DNA of 64,000 nucleotides from Actinosynnema pretiosum (GTDB lineage Bacteria > Actinomycetota > Actinomycetes > Mycobacteriales > Pseudonocardiaceae), in the NCBI RefSeq assembly GCF_024171695.1, contig NZ_JAMTCF010000008.1, forward strand, positions 1-64,000. Reading direction: 5' to 3'. Each line of letters starts with the position of its first letter. Positions within the stretch are counted from its first letter, which is position 1. Shown one piece after another: positions 42,821 through 51,360 of the stretch. Both the position numbers and the translations under genes were made by a program. Below the pieces are notes generated by a model, which was not told the origin of the DNA, searched no databases, and saw only the letters and a program-made list of their open reading frames with translations.

Positions 42821-43990
42821 TCACCCCAGCGAGCCGGTGACCTTCGCGTGTCCCTTCAGCAGGTTCCGCGCGATCGTGCGCCGCTGGATCTCGTCCGTCC
42901 CCTCGTAGATCCGCAGCAGCCGCAGCTCCCGGTACCACCGCTCCACCGGCAGCTCCCGCGTGTACCCCATCCCGCCGTGGATCTGGAGCACCCGGTCCAC
43001 GATCTCGTTCGCCTTCACCCCGCCGTACAGCTTCGCGATCGACTGCGCGTGCCGCGAGTCCGCGCCCTGGTCGACCAGCCACGCCGCGTGCAGCACCAGC
43101 CACCGCAGCGCCTCCACCTCCACCGCGGAGTCGGCGATCATCCACTGGATCGCCTGGTACTCGGCGATCGGCTTGCCGAACGTGACCCGGTTCCGCGCCT
43201 GCTCGACCGCCATCTCCACCAGCCGCTCGCACGACCCGAGCGCCCGCGCGGGCAGCAGGTACCGGCCCTGCCCGATCCACTGCATGGCCAACCGGAACCC
43301 GCCGCCGACCTCGCCCAGCACGTTCTCCGACGGCACCCGCACCCCGTCGAACACCAGCGCCGCCGGACCCCACTGGCCCATCGTGGAGATCGGCTCCGAC
43401 CGCCACCCCATGTCCCGGTCCACCAGGAAGCAGGTGACGCCGCCGTCGGCGCCCTTGTCCCGGTCGGTCACCGCGAACACCATCGCGAAGTCGGCCTCGT
43501 GCCCGCCGGTGATGAACGTCTTCTCGCCGCTGATCACCCAGTCGTCGCCGTCGCGCCGCGCGGACGTCCGGATCGCCTTCGCGTCCGACCCTGCGCCCGG
43601 CTCGGTGATCGCGAAGCAGGACAGCCGCTCGCCGGAGATCGTCGGCAGCAGGTAGCGCTCCTTCTGCTCCGCGTTGCCGTGGAACAGGATGTTGTCGGCC
43701 GCGCCGCCGAACCGGAACGGCACGAACGAGCGCCCCAGCTCGGTCTCCAGCAGCGCCGCCATCACCGCGCCCAGCCCCATCCCGCCGTACTCCTGCGGCG
43801 TGAGCACGCCGAAGAACCCCGACGCGCGGGCCTTGGCCTGGAGCTCGGCCAGCTCGTCGCCGGTCAGCCCCGGCTGCCCGGCCCGCTCGCGCCGCAGCAC
43901 CTCCGGCTCCAGCGGGGTGATCTCCCGGCGCACGAACTCCCGCACCCAGTCCCGGACCTGCGTCTGCTCCTCGTCGAGCGCGAAGTCCAT
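42821..43990 (-). CDS. acyl-CoA dehydrogenase
   Basis: 389 residues, standard ACAD length. FAITEPGAGSDAKAIRT and FITGGHEADFAMVFAV are flavin-site signatures; the catalytic base is the Glu in LRIYEGTDEIQRRTIARN. It oxidises an acyl-CoA to the enoyl-CoA, passing electrons to ETF. ATG 43990 has GGGAGG nine bases upstream, and it lies 28 bases after the other ACAD gene, so the two are probably one operon. Chain-length preference cannot be told. Confidence 0.93.
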   Translation of the reverse strand: MDFALDEEQTQVRDWVREFVRREITPLEPEVLRRERAGQPGLTGDELAELQAKARASGFFGVLTPQEYGGMGLGAVMAALLETELGRSFVPFRFGGAADNILFHGNAEQKERYLLPTISGERLSCFAITEPGAGSDAKAIRTSARRDGDDWVISGEKTFITGGHEADFAMVFAVTDRDKGADGGVTCFLVDRDMGWRSEPISTMGQWGPAALVFDGVRVPSENVLGEVGGGFRLAMQWIGQGRYLLPARALGSCERLVEMAVEQARNRVTFGKPIAEYQAIQWMIADSAVEVEALRWLVLHAAWLVDQGADSRHAQSIAKLYGGVKANEIVDRVLQIHGGMGYTRELPVERWYRELRLLRIYEGTDEIQRRTIARNLLKGHAKVTGSLG

Positions 43991-44018
43991 CCGTTGCCTC
44001 CCAAGCGGGCCGACGCCC

Positions 44019-45170
44019 TCAGGTGAACGCGCTGACCCCGGTCAGCGCCCTGCCGATCAGCAGCTTCTGGATCTGGCTGGTGCCCTCGTACAGCGTGGTG
44101 ACCCTGGTGTCCCGCAGGTGCTTGGCGACCGGGTGGTCGTCCAGGTACCCGTGCCCGCCCAGCACCTGCACCGCCCGGTCGGCCACCCGCACCGACGCCT
44201 CGCTCGCGTACAGCTTCGCCATGGACGCCTCGGTGCGGAACGGCTCGCCCCGGTCGGCCAGGTCCGCGCACCGCCAGGTCAGCAGCCTGGCCGCGTCGGT
44301 CTCCACGGCCATGTCCGCCAGCAGCTCCTGCACCAGCTGGAACCCGGCGATGGGCCTGCCGAACTGCTCCCGCTCCCGCGCGTACCGCAGCGCCGCCTCC
44401 AGCGCGCCCCGCGCCGCGCCGACGCACCCGGCGGCCACCGACATGCGGCCCCGGTCCAGCGCGGCCATCGCCAGCGCGAACCCCGCGCCCACCTCGCCGA
44501 GCACCGCGTCGTCGGGGACCTCGACGTCGTCGAGCAGCAGTTCGGCGGTGGCCTGGCCGCGCATCCCGAGCTTGCCCCGGATCTCGCGCGCGGTGAAGCC
44601 GGGGGAGTCGGTGGGCGTCAGGAACGCGGTGATCCCACGCGGGCCCGGCCCGCCGGTGCGGGCGAGCACCAGGGCGACGTCCGCCCACGTCCCGTTGGTG
44701 ATGAAGACCTTCCGGCCGCTCAGCCGCCACCCGCCCGCGACCCGCGTGGCCGAGGTGGCGAGGGAGGCGGCGTCCGAACCGGTGTCGGGCTCGGTCAGCG
44801 CGAAGCAGCCCAGCAGCGCGCCCGAGCACAGCCCCGGCAGCCAGCGCTCGCGCTGCGCGTCCGTGCCCGCGCGCGCGATGGTCTTGGCGACCAGGCCCAG
44901 CGACACCGAGACGATGCCGCGCACCGCCGAGTCGCCCGCCGCCAGCTCCTCCAGGACCAGGCAGTAGGCGAGGTGGTCGCCGCCGCTGCCGCCGTGCTCC
45001 TCGGCGACGCCGACGCCCAGGAACCCCAGTTCCCCCAGCGCGGGCACCAGGTCGCGGTCGATGGCCTCGTCGCGGTCCCAGCGCGCGGCGTGCGGGGTGA
45101 TCCGGTCGGCGGTGAACGCCCTGGCCACCTCGCGCAGCTGCCGGTGCTCGGCGGACAGGCTCAGGTCCAC
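44019..45170 (-). CDS. acyl-CoA dehydrogenase, second paralogue
   Basis: 383 residues. Signatures LLGCFALTEPDTGSDAASLATSA, VFITNGTWADVALVLA, ALDRGRMSVAAGCVGAARGAL, and the Glu of VTTLYEGTSQIQKLLIGRAL. The pair with 42.8-44.0 kb resembles operons for branched or short-chain acyl-CoA oxidation; one of the two could prefer butyryl- or isobutyryl-CoA, but this is not determined by the sequence. GTG 45170 was chosen by the usual N-terminus (VDLSLSAEHRQLREVARAF). Confidence 0.93.
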   Translation of the reverse strand: MDLSLSAEHRQLREVARAFTADRITPHAARWDRDEAIDRDLVPALGELGFLGVGVAEEHGGSGGDHLAYCLVLEELAAGDSAVRGIVSVSLGLVAKTIARAGTDAQRERWLPGLCSGALLGCFALTEPDTGSDAASLATSATRVAGGWRLSGRKVFITNGTWADVALVLARTGGPGPRGITAFLTPTDSPGFTAREIRGKLGMRGQATAELLLDDVEVPDDAVLGEVGAGFALAMAALDRGRMSVAAGCVGAARGALEAALRYAREREQFGRPIAGFQLVQELLADMAVETDAARLLTWRCADLADRGEPFRTEASMAKLYASEASVRVADRAVQVLGGHGYLDDHPVAKHLRDTRVTTLYEGTSQIQKLLIGRALTGVSAFT

Positions 45171-45283
45171 GGTCGCGGCCTCCCGTCGTTGGGCTCCCGG
45201 CGGTCCAACGTAGGGCGGGGCGCGCGGGCCCGGCAAGGCGGGACTTCGGGATCTTCCGCCGCGCCGCTGTCGGTCCCCGCCGC

Positions 45284-45289
45284 TACGCT
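45284..45289 (+). promoter_or_regulatory. -10 hexamer of the ligD-polymerase gene
   Basis: TACGCT six bases before GTG 45296, without ribosome site between. Confidence 0.4.
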
Positions 45290-45295
45290 CCGGCC

Positions 45296-46294
45296 GTGGC
45301 CCAGGCTCTGGAACTCACCGTTGGCGAGCGCGCGGTCCGGGTGTCCAACCCGGACAAGGTCTACTTCCCCGAACGGGGCATCACGAAGCGGCAGGTGGTC
45401 GAGTACTACCTGACCGTCGCGGACCCCCTGCTGGCCGTCCTGCGGGACCGGCCGACCACGCTCAAGCGGTTCGTGGACGGGGTGGCTGGGGAGGCGTTCT
45501 ACCAGAAGCGGGTGCCCAAGGGCGCGCCCGAGTGGGTGCGGACGGTCGGGGTGCGCTTCCCGTCCGGCAGGCCCGCCGAGCAGGTGCGGCCGACCGAGGC
45601 GGCGGTGCTCGCGTGGGCGGCGAACCTGGGCACGCTGGACTTCCACCCGTGGCCCGTGCGAGCGGACGACACCGACCACCCGGACGAGCTGCGCGTGGAC
45701 CTCGACCCGCAACCGGGCACCGGGTTCCGCGAGGCGGTGGAGGTGGCGGGGGTGCTGCGGGAGGTGCTGGCGGAGCTGGGGATGACCGGGTACCCGAAGA
45801 CCTCCGGCGGGCGCGGCGTGCACGTGGCGGTGCGCATCCGGCCGGAGTGGGACTTCGTGGCGGTGCGGCACGCGGTGATCGCGCTGGGGCGCGAGGTCGA
45901 GCGGCGGGTCCCCGACCTGGCGACGACGTCGTGGTGGAAGGAGGAGCGGGGGCGGAAGGTGTTCCTGGACTTCAACCAGGCGGCGCGGGACCGGACGATC
46001 GCGTCGGCGTGGTCGGTGCGGGGGACGGCGGGGGCGACGGTGTCGACGCCGGTGACGTGGGGGACGTTGGGGGAGGTGGACCCGGTGGCGTTCGACGTGC
46101 GGACGGTGCCGGACTACCTGAGCGACGTGGGTGACCCGCACGCCGGGTTGGACGGGGAGGCGTTCGGGATCGAGGAGCTGCTGGGGTGGTACGCGGACGA
46201 TCCGCGGGGGGAGATGCCCTACCCGCCGGACTACCCGAAGATGCCGGGGGAGCCGCCTCGGGTGCAGCCGTCGAAGGCGCGGAAGGCGGAGTGA
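45296..46294 (+). CDS. LigD-type polymerase domain protein (NHEJ primase/polymerase)
   Basis: 332 residues: the archaeo-eukaryotic primase-like PolDom of bacterial end joining without the ligase or phosphoesterase domains. Motifs: VRVSNPDKVYFPE at the start, GEAFYQKRVPKGAPEWV, ELRVDLDPQPGTGF (catalytic Asp pair), and TSGGRGVHVAVRI. It fills gaps and adds nucleotides at DNA breaks, preferring ribonucleotides. Stand-alone PolDom genes usually work with Ku and an ATP-dependent ligase; a ligase gene is 5 kb away, Ku is not in the window. Confidence 0.9.
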   Translation: MAQALELTVGERAVRVSNPDKVYFPERGITKRQVVEYYLTVADPLLAVLRDRPTTLKRFVDGVAGEAFYQKRVPKGAPEWVRTVGVRFPSGRPAEQVRPTEAAVLAWAANLGTLDFHPWPVRADDTDHPDELRVDLDPQPGTGFREAVEVAGVLREVLAELGMTGYPKTSGGRGVHVAVRIRPEWDFVAVRHAVIALGREVERRVPDLATTSWWKEERGRKVFLDFNQAARDRTIASAWSVRGTAGATVSTPVTWGTLGEVDPVAFDVRTVPDYLSDVGDPHAGLDGEAFGIEELLGWYADDPRGEMPYPPDYPKMPGEPPRVQPSKARKAE

Positions 46295-46427
46295 GCGGGG
46301 CGGGGTCGCTGGATCGGGTGGAGGTGGCTCGGGTGAGCTGCGGGAACGCGGGCGGGCGGGGCGTGGGCCGGTAACGGCGGTCCGGCCGCCCACGACCTCC
46401 GGGTGTCCCGTTCACCTGGAGGTCGCC

Positions 46428-46916
46428 GTGGTCCAGCAGTTCCCGCCGAGCGGGTCGAAGCCGCCGCGTGCCGCGCTGTGGGTCGCGGGGGTGATCGGGG
46501 TGCTGGTCGTGCTGGGGCTGGTGGCGAACCTGCGGGGCGGTGGCGCCGGGGTCGCCGAGCGGTCCACCGGGGTGCCGGTCCTGCCGACCGCGGCGGCCAC
46601 GCCCACGACGACGACCACGCCCGCCACCTCGGTGGGCGCGGCGGCGGTCAGCGCGGCGGAGCCCGCTCCACTGCCCGAGCCGTCCCCGGTGGAGACGTGC
46701 GTGGTGCCGGACGTGGTGGGCATGGTCCACCAGACCGCGCAGGACACCATGCAGGCGGCGGGGCTGTACCTGCTGCACGAGGAGGACGCCACCGGGCGGG
46801 GGCGGATGCTGCTCTACGACCGGAACTGGGTGACCACCGGGCAGAGCGCCGCTGCGGGGCAGGTGGTGGACTGCTCGACCGCGATCACGTTGAGCGCGAA
46901 GAAGATCGGGGAGTGA
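46428..46916 (+). CDS. PASTA-domain membrane protein
   Basis: 162 residues. One N-terminal membrane span (AALWVAGVIGVLVVLGLVANL, about residues 15-36), a Thr/Ala/Pro-rich linker, and one PASTA-type domain from about residue 88 (VPDVVGMVHQTAQDTMQAAGLYLLHEEDATGRGR, WVTTGQSAAAGQVVDCSTAITL). PASTA domains bind muropeptides or sense cell wall material, here on the outer face. Two Cys may form a disulfide. GTG 46428 has GGAGG. Alone, not next to a kinase gene. Confidence 0.85.
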   Translation: MVQQFPPSGSKPPRAALWVAGVIGVLVVLGLVANLRGGGAGVAERSTGVPVLPTAAATPTTTTTPATSVGAAAVSAAEPAPLPEPSPVETCVVPDVVGMVHQTAQDTMQAAGLYLLHEEDATGRGRMLLYDRNWVTTGQSAAAGQVVDCSTAITLSAKKIGE

Positions 46917-47139
46917 CGGGACCCCGCCCGGCGCGGTGAGGTGCTTTGGCTTCGGCGGGCGAAGTCCCCGGCGCGCGTGCGTGTTTTCAAGATCGTTTGA
47001 GGCGGGTACGGCGTCATCCCTGCTCACGGCCTCGCGAAAGTTGCGCCGACCGGCGGAAGTCCCGGTCGGGCGGTCGATCGGGCGCTGCTCCTCTCGTACC
47101 ATGGACCGGGTTGTCGGTCGGTCCCGAGGAGGTGGGCAG

Positions 47140-47385
47140 GTGGTGGACTCCTACGTCGTCCGGTACGTCGGCGGGCCGCTCGACGGGCGGGTCGACTCGG
47201 TCGCGCGGCCTGGGCCCGAGCCTCGGCCCACGGTCAAGCACGTGCACCTGCACGGTGGGCCCAAGATCGTGCACCACTACGACCTGCACTACGCGGTCGA
47301 GTACGGGTGCGAGTACCGGCTCCGGGTCGAGGGCGAGGACGAGAGCGGCGACGGGGACGACGGCGGCGGCGGGTGTGCGGGCTGA
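47140..47385 (+). CDS. small protein with Gly/Cys end
   Basis: 81 residues. The first 60 residues read as a small beta domain (SYVVRYVGGPLDGRVD; VKHVHLHGGPKIVHHYDLHYAVEYGCEYRLRVEGE) rich in His. It ends in SGDGDDGGGGCAG, recalling the low-complexity tails at 34-39 kb. GTG 47140 has GAGGAGG seven bases upstream; an ATG at 47101 would add 13 residues without a site. A hairpin follows. Function not recognised; metal binding by the His-rich part is possible. Confidence 0.6.
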   Translation: MVDSYVVRYVGGPLDGRVDSVARPGPEPRPTVKHVHLHGGPKIVHHYDLHYAVEYGCEYRLRVEGEDESGDGDDGGGGCAG

Positions 47386-47424
47386 CGTCCCGGCCCCGCC
47401 TTGGTGATCATCCACTGTGGACTC

Positions 47425-47442
47425 GGCGGCCCCTCGGCCGCC
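47425..47442. terminator. short hairpin after the 81-residue gene
   Basis: GGCGGCC (47425-47431) and GGCCGCC (47436-47442) pair over seven bp with a four-base loop, 40 bases after the stop. It is followed by a 177-base gap without a frame. Confidence 0.4.
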
Positions 47443-47619
47443 CGCCCGCGGATCCCGGCTCGATTTCCCTTGCGCCGCAAAGCCAACCGCCTCCTTGCGC
47501 TCCGCAGTCGTGCGGTCGCACAGTGGTGGCCCCGCGTGCGCGAGGGGCAGCCACCCGCCGGGAATGTCGGTGCCGTAGGGCAAGCTGCACCCCGAAGAAG
47601 TTGATCAGTGGAGGTGCCG

Positions 47620-48288
47620 ATGGCCAAGGCCAAGCAGAGTCTGTCCCCCGAGGACCTCGACCACCTGCGGGCTGAACTCGACGCGGGTCGGCAGCCCCCG
47701 GTGTGGTTCACCGCCTCGGCGGTGGGGATGGAGGCGGGCAAGTCGGCGAAGGTGCTGGCGCTCACCGACCCGCCCGAGGGCGACTTCATCCAGGTCCGCC
47801 CGACCGGGGCCAGGGACGAGCTGTCCTTCTCCCCGGCCGAGCTCACCCTGGAGAAACCCGCCCCCCGCAAGAAGGAGCCCGCCCCGCCCCCGCCGCCGCC
47901 CGCCGCCGCCCCGGTGGCTGCCGCGTCGGTGGAACCGGGCCCGGTCGAGCACATCTACACGCCCGAACCGCCGCCCGCCAAGCCCAAGCCCGCCGCGAAG
48001 ACCGCGCCGAAGAAGCCCGTCCGGGGCGTCGAGGTGACGGTCACGCTCAACTCCACCGCCGACGGCGAGTGGACCGTGGACGTGCAGAGCGGCAGCAAGC
48101 GCACCCTGCGCGCGGCGCCCATCTCCGCCGCGCTGGTCGCCCAGGCGGCCCGGTCGCTGCTGCCCGAGGTGCACGAGGCGGTCGAGGGCGTGCTCGCCGC
48201 GGCGCGGGAGAAGCACCTGGCCCGCGTCGAGCAGCTGCGGACCGAGCTGGAGGCGGCGCAGCGGGCGCTGGACGAGCTGTCCGAGTGA
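47620..48288 (+). CDS. conserved actinobacterial protein (DUF6319-like)
   Basis: 222 residues. An N-terminal domain (MAKAKQSLSPEDLDHLRAEL, VWFTASAVGMEAGKSAKVLAL, GDFIQVRPTGARDELSFSPAELTLE, about 1-90) is followed by a Pro/Ala/Lys linker (about 95-140) and a C-terminal domain with EVTVTLNSTADGEWTVDVQSGSKR and a coiled helix EKHLARVEQLRTELEAAQRALDEL. This matches proteins I know as DUF6319 from Pseudonocardiales; no function is known. ATG 47620 has GGAGG. Confidence 0.75.
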   Translation: MAKAKQSLSPEDLDHLRAELDAGRQPPVWFTASAVGMEAGKSAKVLALTDPPEGDFIQVRPTGARDELSFSPAELTLEKPAPRKKEPAPPPPPPAAAPVAAASVEPGPVEHIYTPEPPPAKPKPAAKTAPKKPVRGVEVTVTLNSTADGEWTVDVQSGSKRTLRAAPISAALVAQAARSLLPEVHEAVEGVLAAAREKHLARVEQLRTELEAAQRALDELSE

Positions 48289-48456
48289 CCCCGGTGTCGC
48301 CGGAACGCTCAGCCCGGTGACCACTCAGTGCTACTCCGTGGTGATCTGCACTCCGCGATCGGGTGAGGGTACTTCCCCTGCGCAGCGGTAGAGCGCACGG
48401 TGAGGGCGAAATACCTTCGGGAGCGGGTAGGACCGCTCGACACGGGGAGGTCAATC

Positions 48457-48558
48457 ATGGCGGTAGAGAGCACGGCGGCGGAGCGGCCCGCGGCCGGGGG
48501 TTGCGGCTGCTGCGGCGGCTGCACCGGCCCTGGGTGCGGCTGCTGCTCCAGCTGCTGA
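48457..48558 (+). CDS. 33-residue Cys-rich peptide
   Basis: ATG 48457 with GGGGAGG six bases upstream, 33 codons and TGA. Residues 1-15 are an acidic/Ala-rich lead (MAVESTAAERPAAGG). Residues 16-33 hold eight Cys in two copies of the pattern CxCCxxC: CGCCGGC at 16-22 and CGCCSSC at 27-33, joined by TGPG. No membrane span or signal peptide. It could be a metal-binding peptide (metallothionein-like) or a modified-peptide precursor with the first 15 residues as leader. A perfect 10-bp hairpin lies 16 bases behind it. Too short for ordinary frame listings. Confidence 0.65.
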   Translation: MAVESTAAERPAAGGCGCCGGCTGPGCGCCSSC

Positions 48559-48574
48559 CGAGGACGAACGGGTT

Positions 48575-48611
48575 CCGGCCCCGGTCGCGCACCCCGCGCG
48601 GCCGGGGCCGG
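48575..48611 (+). terminator. hairpin after the Cys-rich peptide gene
   Basis: CCGGCCCCGG (48575-48584) and CCGGGGCCGG (48602-48611) form a perfect 10-bp stem with a 17-base loop, 16 bases past the stop. Supports a short, separate transcript. Confidence 0.5.
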
Positions 48612-48820
48612 TCCGCGTCCGGGGCGAGCCCTCGCGGGCGTTCACCGCGCGCACCCCCTCACAACCCCGCGAGAACGCGGAACGGTTCGGGGTGAGCACC
48701 GCGAGCGCCCCCGAGCGGACCCCGGAAAACCGGCCCGACAACGCCGGAGGGGGCACGTCCGGGGCTCTCGAAGCCCCCGTCCGCACCCCCGACCGGTCAC
48801 CAACCGTCACCAAGTCCCGA

Positions 48821-50365
48821 TCACGGCGGGCACACGGTGTTGTTCGACGGCGTCTTCCCGTCGACCAGGAAGTCCTTCGCGAACCCCGCCGCGCAGGCCG
48901 AGTTCACCAGCGCCCCGTGCCCACCGCCCTGCCAGCCGACCAGCACCCCGCCGGGCAGCGACTGGGCGACCCGCTCGGTCCCCGCCTCGGGTGTCACCGG
49001 GTCGGCGGCCGTGCTCACCACGAGCACCGGCGGCACCTGCTCCAGCTTCGGCGCCTTGTCCAGCTGCGGCACCGGGAACGGCCCGCACACCAGCAGCTGC
49101 CGCGCGTGCCACGCCCCGAACAGCGGGTGCTTGCTCCCCCAGTCCTCCGCCAGCGCCGCCACCCGCTCGGGTGGCACCCGCGAGGAGGTGTCGTTGCAGG
49201 TCGTCACGATGCCCGCGTCCAGCCGGGGCGGGTCCGCCTCGGTGCCGCCCACCAGCGGGGCGACGAACCGCACCAGCGGCGCCCCGTCACCGCCCTCGGC
49301 CGACACCAGCGCGTCGGCCAGCTCCGCCCAGCGCCCCCGGTCGGCCAGCCCGACCAGCACCGCCCTGGTCGCGGTGCCCGCCGTCACGTCGATCCCGGTC
49401 GAGTCCCGCAGCGGGGTCGACCGCAGCTTCTCCAGCAGCGCCGTGAACCGCTTCTCCGCGTCGGCCCCCAGCGCGCACCCGCGCACCGCGCAGTCCGCGG
49501 CGAACGCCTCGAACGCCTCCTGCGCCGCCACCGCCTTGGCCTCGGCGACGCCCATCACGTCCAGCGTCGGGTCCGGCGCCCCGTCCAGCACGAACCGCCC
49601 CACCGCCGACGGGTACCGCGCGGCGTACGTGGTCAGCACCTTCGAGCCGTCGCCGACCCCGATCGCGTTCAGGTGGTCGACCTTCAGCTCGACGCGCAGC
49701 TGCTCCAGGTCGGCGGCCGTGCGCCAGCTGTCCAGCGCGGTCAGCTGGTTCTCCATGTCCAGCACGCACTCCTGGCTGGCCCGCCCGACGTGCTCCAGCA
49801 GCCGCTCCTGCGAGGCGACGCCGGGGTCCGACTCGACGATCCCCAGCCGAGCCGCCCCCGGCACGCACTGCACGCCGTCCGAGCTGCCGGTGCCCCGGCG
49901 GTCCATCCCGATCAGCGTGAACGTCCGCAGCAGGTCGGCGGGCAGCGCGGCGGCCATCCTGGCGGCAAGGACGGTGCCCGGCTCGCCGTCCGGGTCGCCG
50001 AGCACGACCAGCGCGCTCTTGCCCGACCCGACCTTCAGCAGCTCGACCTGCAACGTCCCGCGCCCCGGCCTGCTCGGCGCGTCCAGCCTGGCGCTGAACC
50101 GCGCGCAGTCGTAGGTCAGCCCGCCGGTGGGGACGTCGCCGCTCATCCTGGTCCTGGTCACGGCGGTGCAGTCGGACCAGTCGATCCGGCCGCCGAAGTC
50201 CTCCAGACCGGGCAGCTCCCGCGTCCCGGACGCCGAGGTGGGCGGCGCCTGACCGTCCCCGCCACCACGCACGGCGATCACCGGCCGGGTCGACGGGCCC
50301 GCGCTGCACGCCGCCAGCGCGCTCAGTGCCACCAGGAACAGGGCGGCGTGACGCCGACGCGGCAC
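48821..50365 (-). CDS. alpha/beta-hydrolase lipoprotein without nucleophilic serine
   Basis: 514 residues. Lipobox in LALSALAACS; alpha/beta-hydrolase core with a C-terminal TAP-like domain, the layout of secreted tripeptidyl aminopeptidases (SlpD/E type). The nucleophile elbow reads LNAIGVGDGSKVLTTYAARYP where relatives have GISYG: the serine position is Gly (G-x-G-x-G). Asp (STAADPVTP) and His (GGGHGALV) positions remain. So it is likely an inactive binding protein or uses another residue. GTG 50365 is preceded by GAGGTGGG; GTG 50377 is alternative. Confidence 0.85.
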   Translation of the reverse strand: MPRRRHAALFLVALSALAACSAGPSTRPVIAVRGGGDGQAPPTSASGTRELPGLEDFGGRIDWSDCTAVTRTRMSGDVPTGGLTYDCARFSARLDAPSRPGRGTLQVELLKVGSGKSALVVLGDPDGEPGTVLAARMAAALPADLLRTFTLIGMDRRGTGSSDGVQCVPGAARLGIVESDPGVASQERLLEHVGRASQECVLDMENQLTALDSWRTAADLEQLRVELKVDHLNAIGVGDGSKVLTTYAARYPSAVGRFVLDGAPDPTLDVMGVAEAKAVAAQEAFEAFAADCAVRGCALGADAEKRFTALLEKLRSTPLRDSTGIDVTAGTATRAVLVGLADRGRWAELADALVSAEGGDGAPLVRFVAPLVGGTEADPPRLDAGIVTTCNDTSSRVPPERVAALAEDWGSKHPLFGAWHARQLLVCGPFPVPQLDKAPKLEQVPPVLVVSTAADPVTPEAGTERVAQSLPGGVLVGWQGGGHGALVNSACAAGFAKDFLVDGKTPSNNTVCPP

Positions 50366-50454
50366 AGTCGTTCCCACCTCTCAGACGACGGACATCGCAA
50401 AGAGTCACACAGTCCAGGTGAGACTTCAGTGAGAGCCACGGGGGAGGATGGGGC

Positions 50455-51360
50455 GTGGTCACCGCGCACGTCGACAGCAGTCCCGCCCCCCGCTCGCCCC
50501 TGGGCGCCGCCTCCGCCGCGCTGGCGAGGGGGGCCGCCGCCGTCCCGCCCACCGCGCTGCTGCTGGTGGGGGTGATCAGCGTGCAGGTGGGGGCGGCCGT
50601 GGCCAAGAACCTGTTCGCCCAGGTCGGGTCGGCGGGCGCGGTCACGCTGCGGCTGGTGCTGGCCGCGCTCGTGCTGCTGGCGGTGTGGCGGCCGTCGGTG
50701 CGGATGCCCGCGCGGACCTGGGCGGTGGTGGGCGGGTTCGGGGTGGTCCTGGGGACGATGAACCTGCTCATCTACCAGGCGATCGAGCGCATCCCGCTGG
50801 GCGCGGCGGTCACCATCGAGTTCCTCGGGCCGCTGGCCGTCGCGGTGCTCGGGTCCCGGCGCTGGGTGGACGGGGTGTGGGCTGTGCTCGCCGGGGGCGG
50901 GGTGCTGATGCTGGCCAGGGCGGACGGCGGGCTCTCGTTCGCCGGGGTGGCGTTCGCGCTGGCCGCCGCCGCGTGCTGGGCGGCGTACATCCTGCTGTCG
51001 GCCGCCGTGGGCGGGCGGACCAGCGGGGGGAGCGGGCTGGCGCTGGCGATGGTGGTCGGGTCGCTGGTGGCGCTGCCGTTCGGGATCGGGTCGGCGGGCG
51101 CCCAGCTGGTCGACCCCCACGTGCTGCTGGTCGGGCTCGGGGTGGCGCTGCTGTCGTCGGTGGTGCCCTACTCGCTGGAGCTGGAGGCGCTGCGGCGGAT
51201 CCCGTCGAAGACGTTCGGGGTGCTGATGAGCCTGGGCCCGGCCGCCGCCGCGCTGGCCGGGCTGGTGCTGCTGGGGGAGCGGCTCGACTGGGCGCAGTGG
51301 GTGGCGGTGGGGTGCGTGGTGGCCGCGTCGGTGGGGGCTACCCGGAGCGCTCGGCGCTGA
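50455..51360 (+). CDS. EamA/RhtA-type exporter
   Basis: 301 residues with ten predicted membrane spans in two EamA repeats (about 33-165 and 175-300). GAVTLRLVLAALVLLAVWRPS, LGTMNLLIYQAIERIPLGAAVTIEFLGPLAVAVLGSRR and SVVPYSLELEALRRIPSKTFGVLMSLGPAAAALAG are typical of the RhtA/threonine-homoserine exporter branch. Exports an amino acid or small metabolite; the substrate is inferred only from family. GAGGAT precedes the GTG. Its 3' end overlaps the ligase gene by 23 bp, tail to tail. Confidence 0.9.
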   Translation: MVTAHVDSSPAPRSPLGAASAALARGAAAVPPTALLLVGVISVQVGAAVAKNLFAQVGSAGAVTLRLVLAALVLLAVWRPSVRMPARTWAVVGGFGVVLGTMNLLIYQAIERIPLGAAVTIEFLGPLAVAVLGSRRWVDGVWAVLAGGGVLMLARADGGLSFAGVAFALAAAACWAAYILLSAAVGGRTSGGSGLALAMVVGSLVALPFGIGSAGAQLVDPHVLLVGLGVALLSSVVPYSLELEALRRIPSKTFGVLMSLGPAAAALAGLVLLGERLDWAQWVAVGCVVAASVGATRSARR

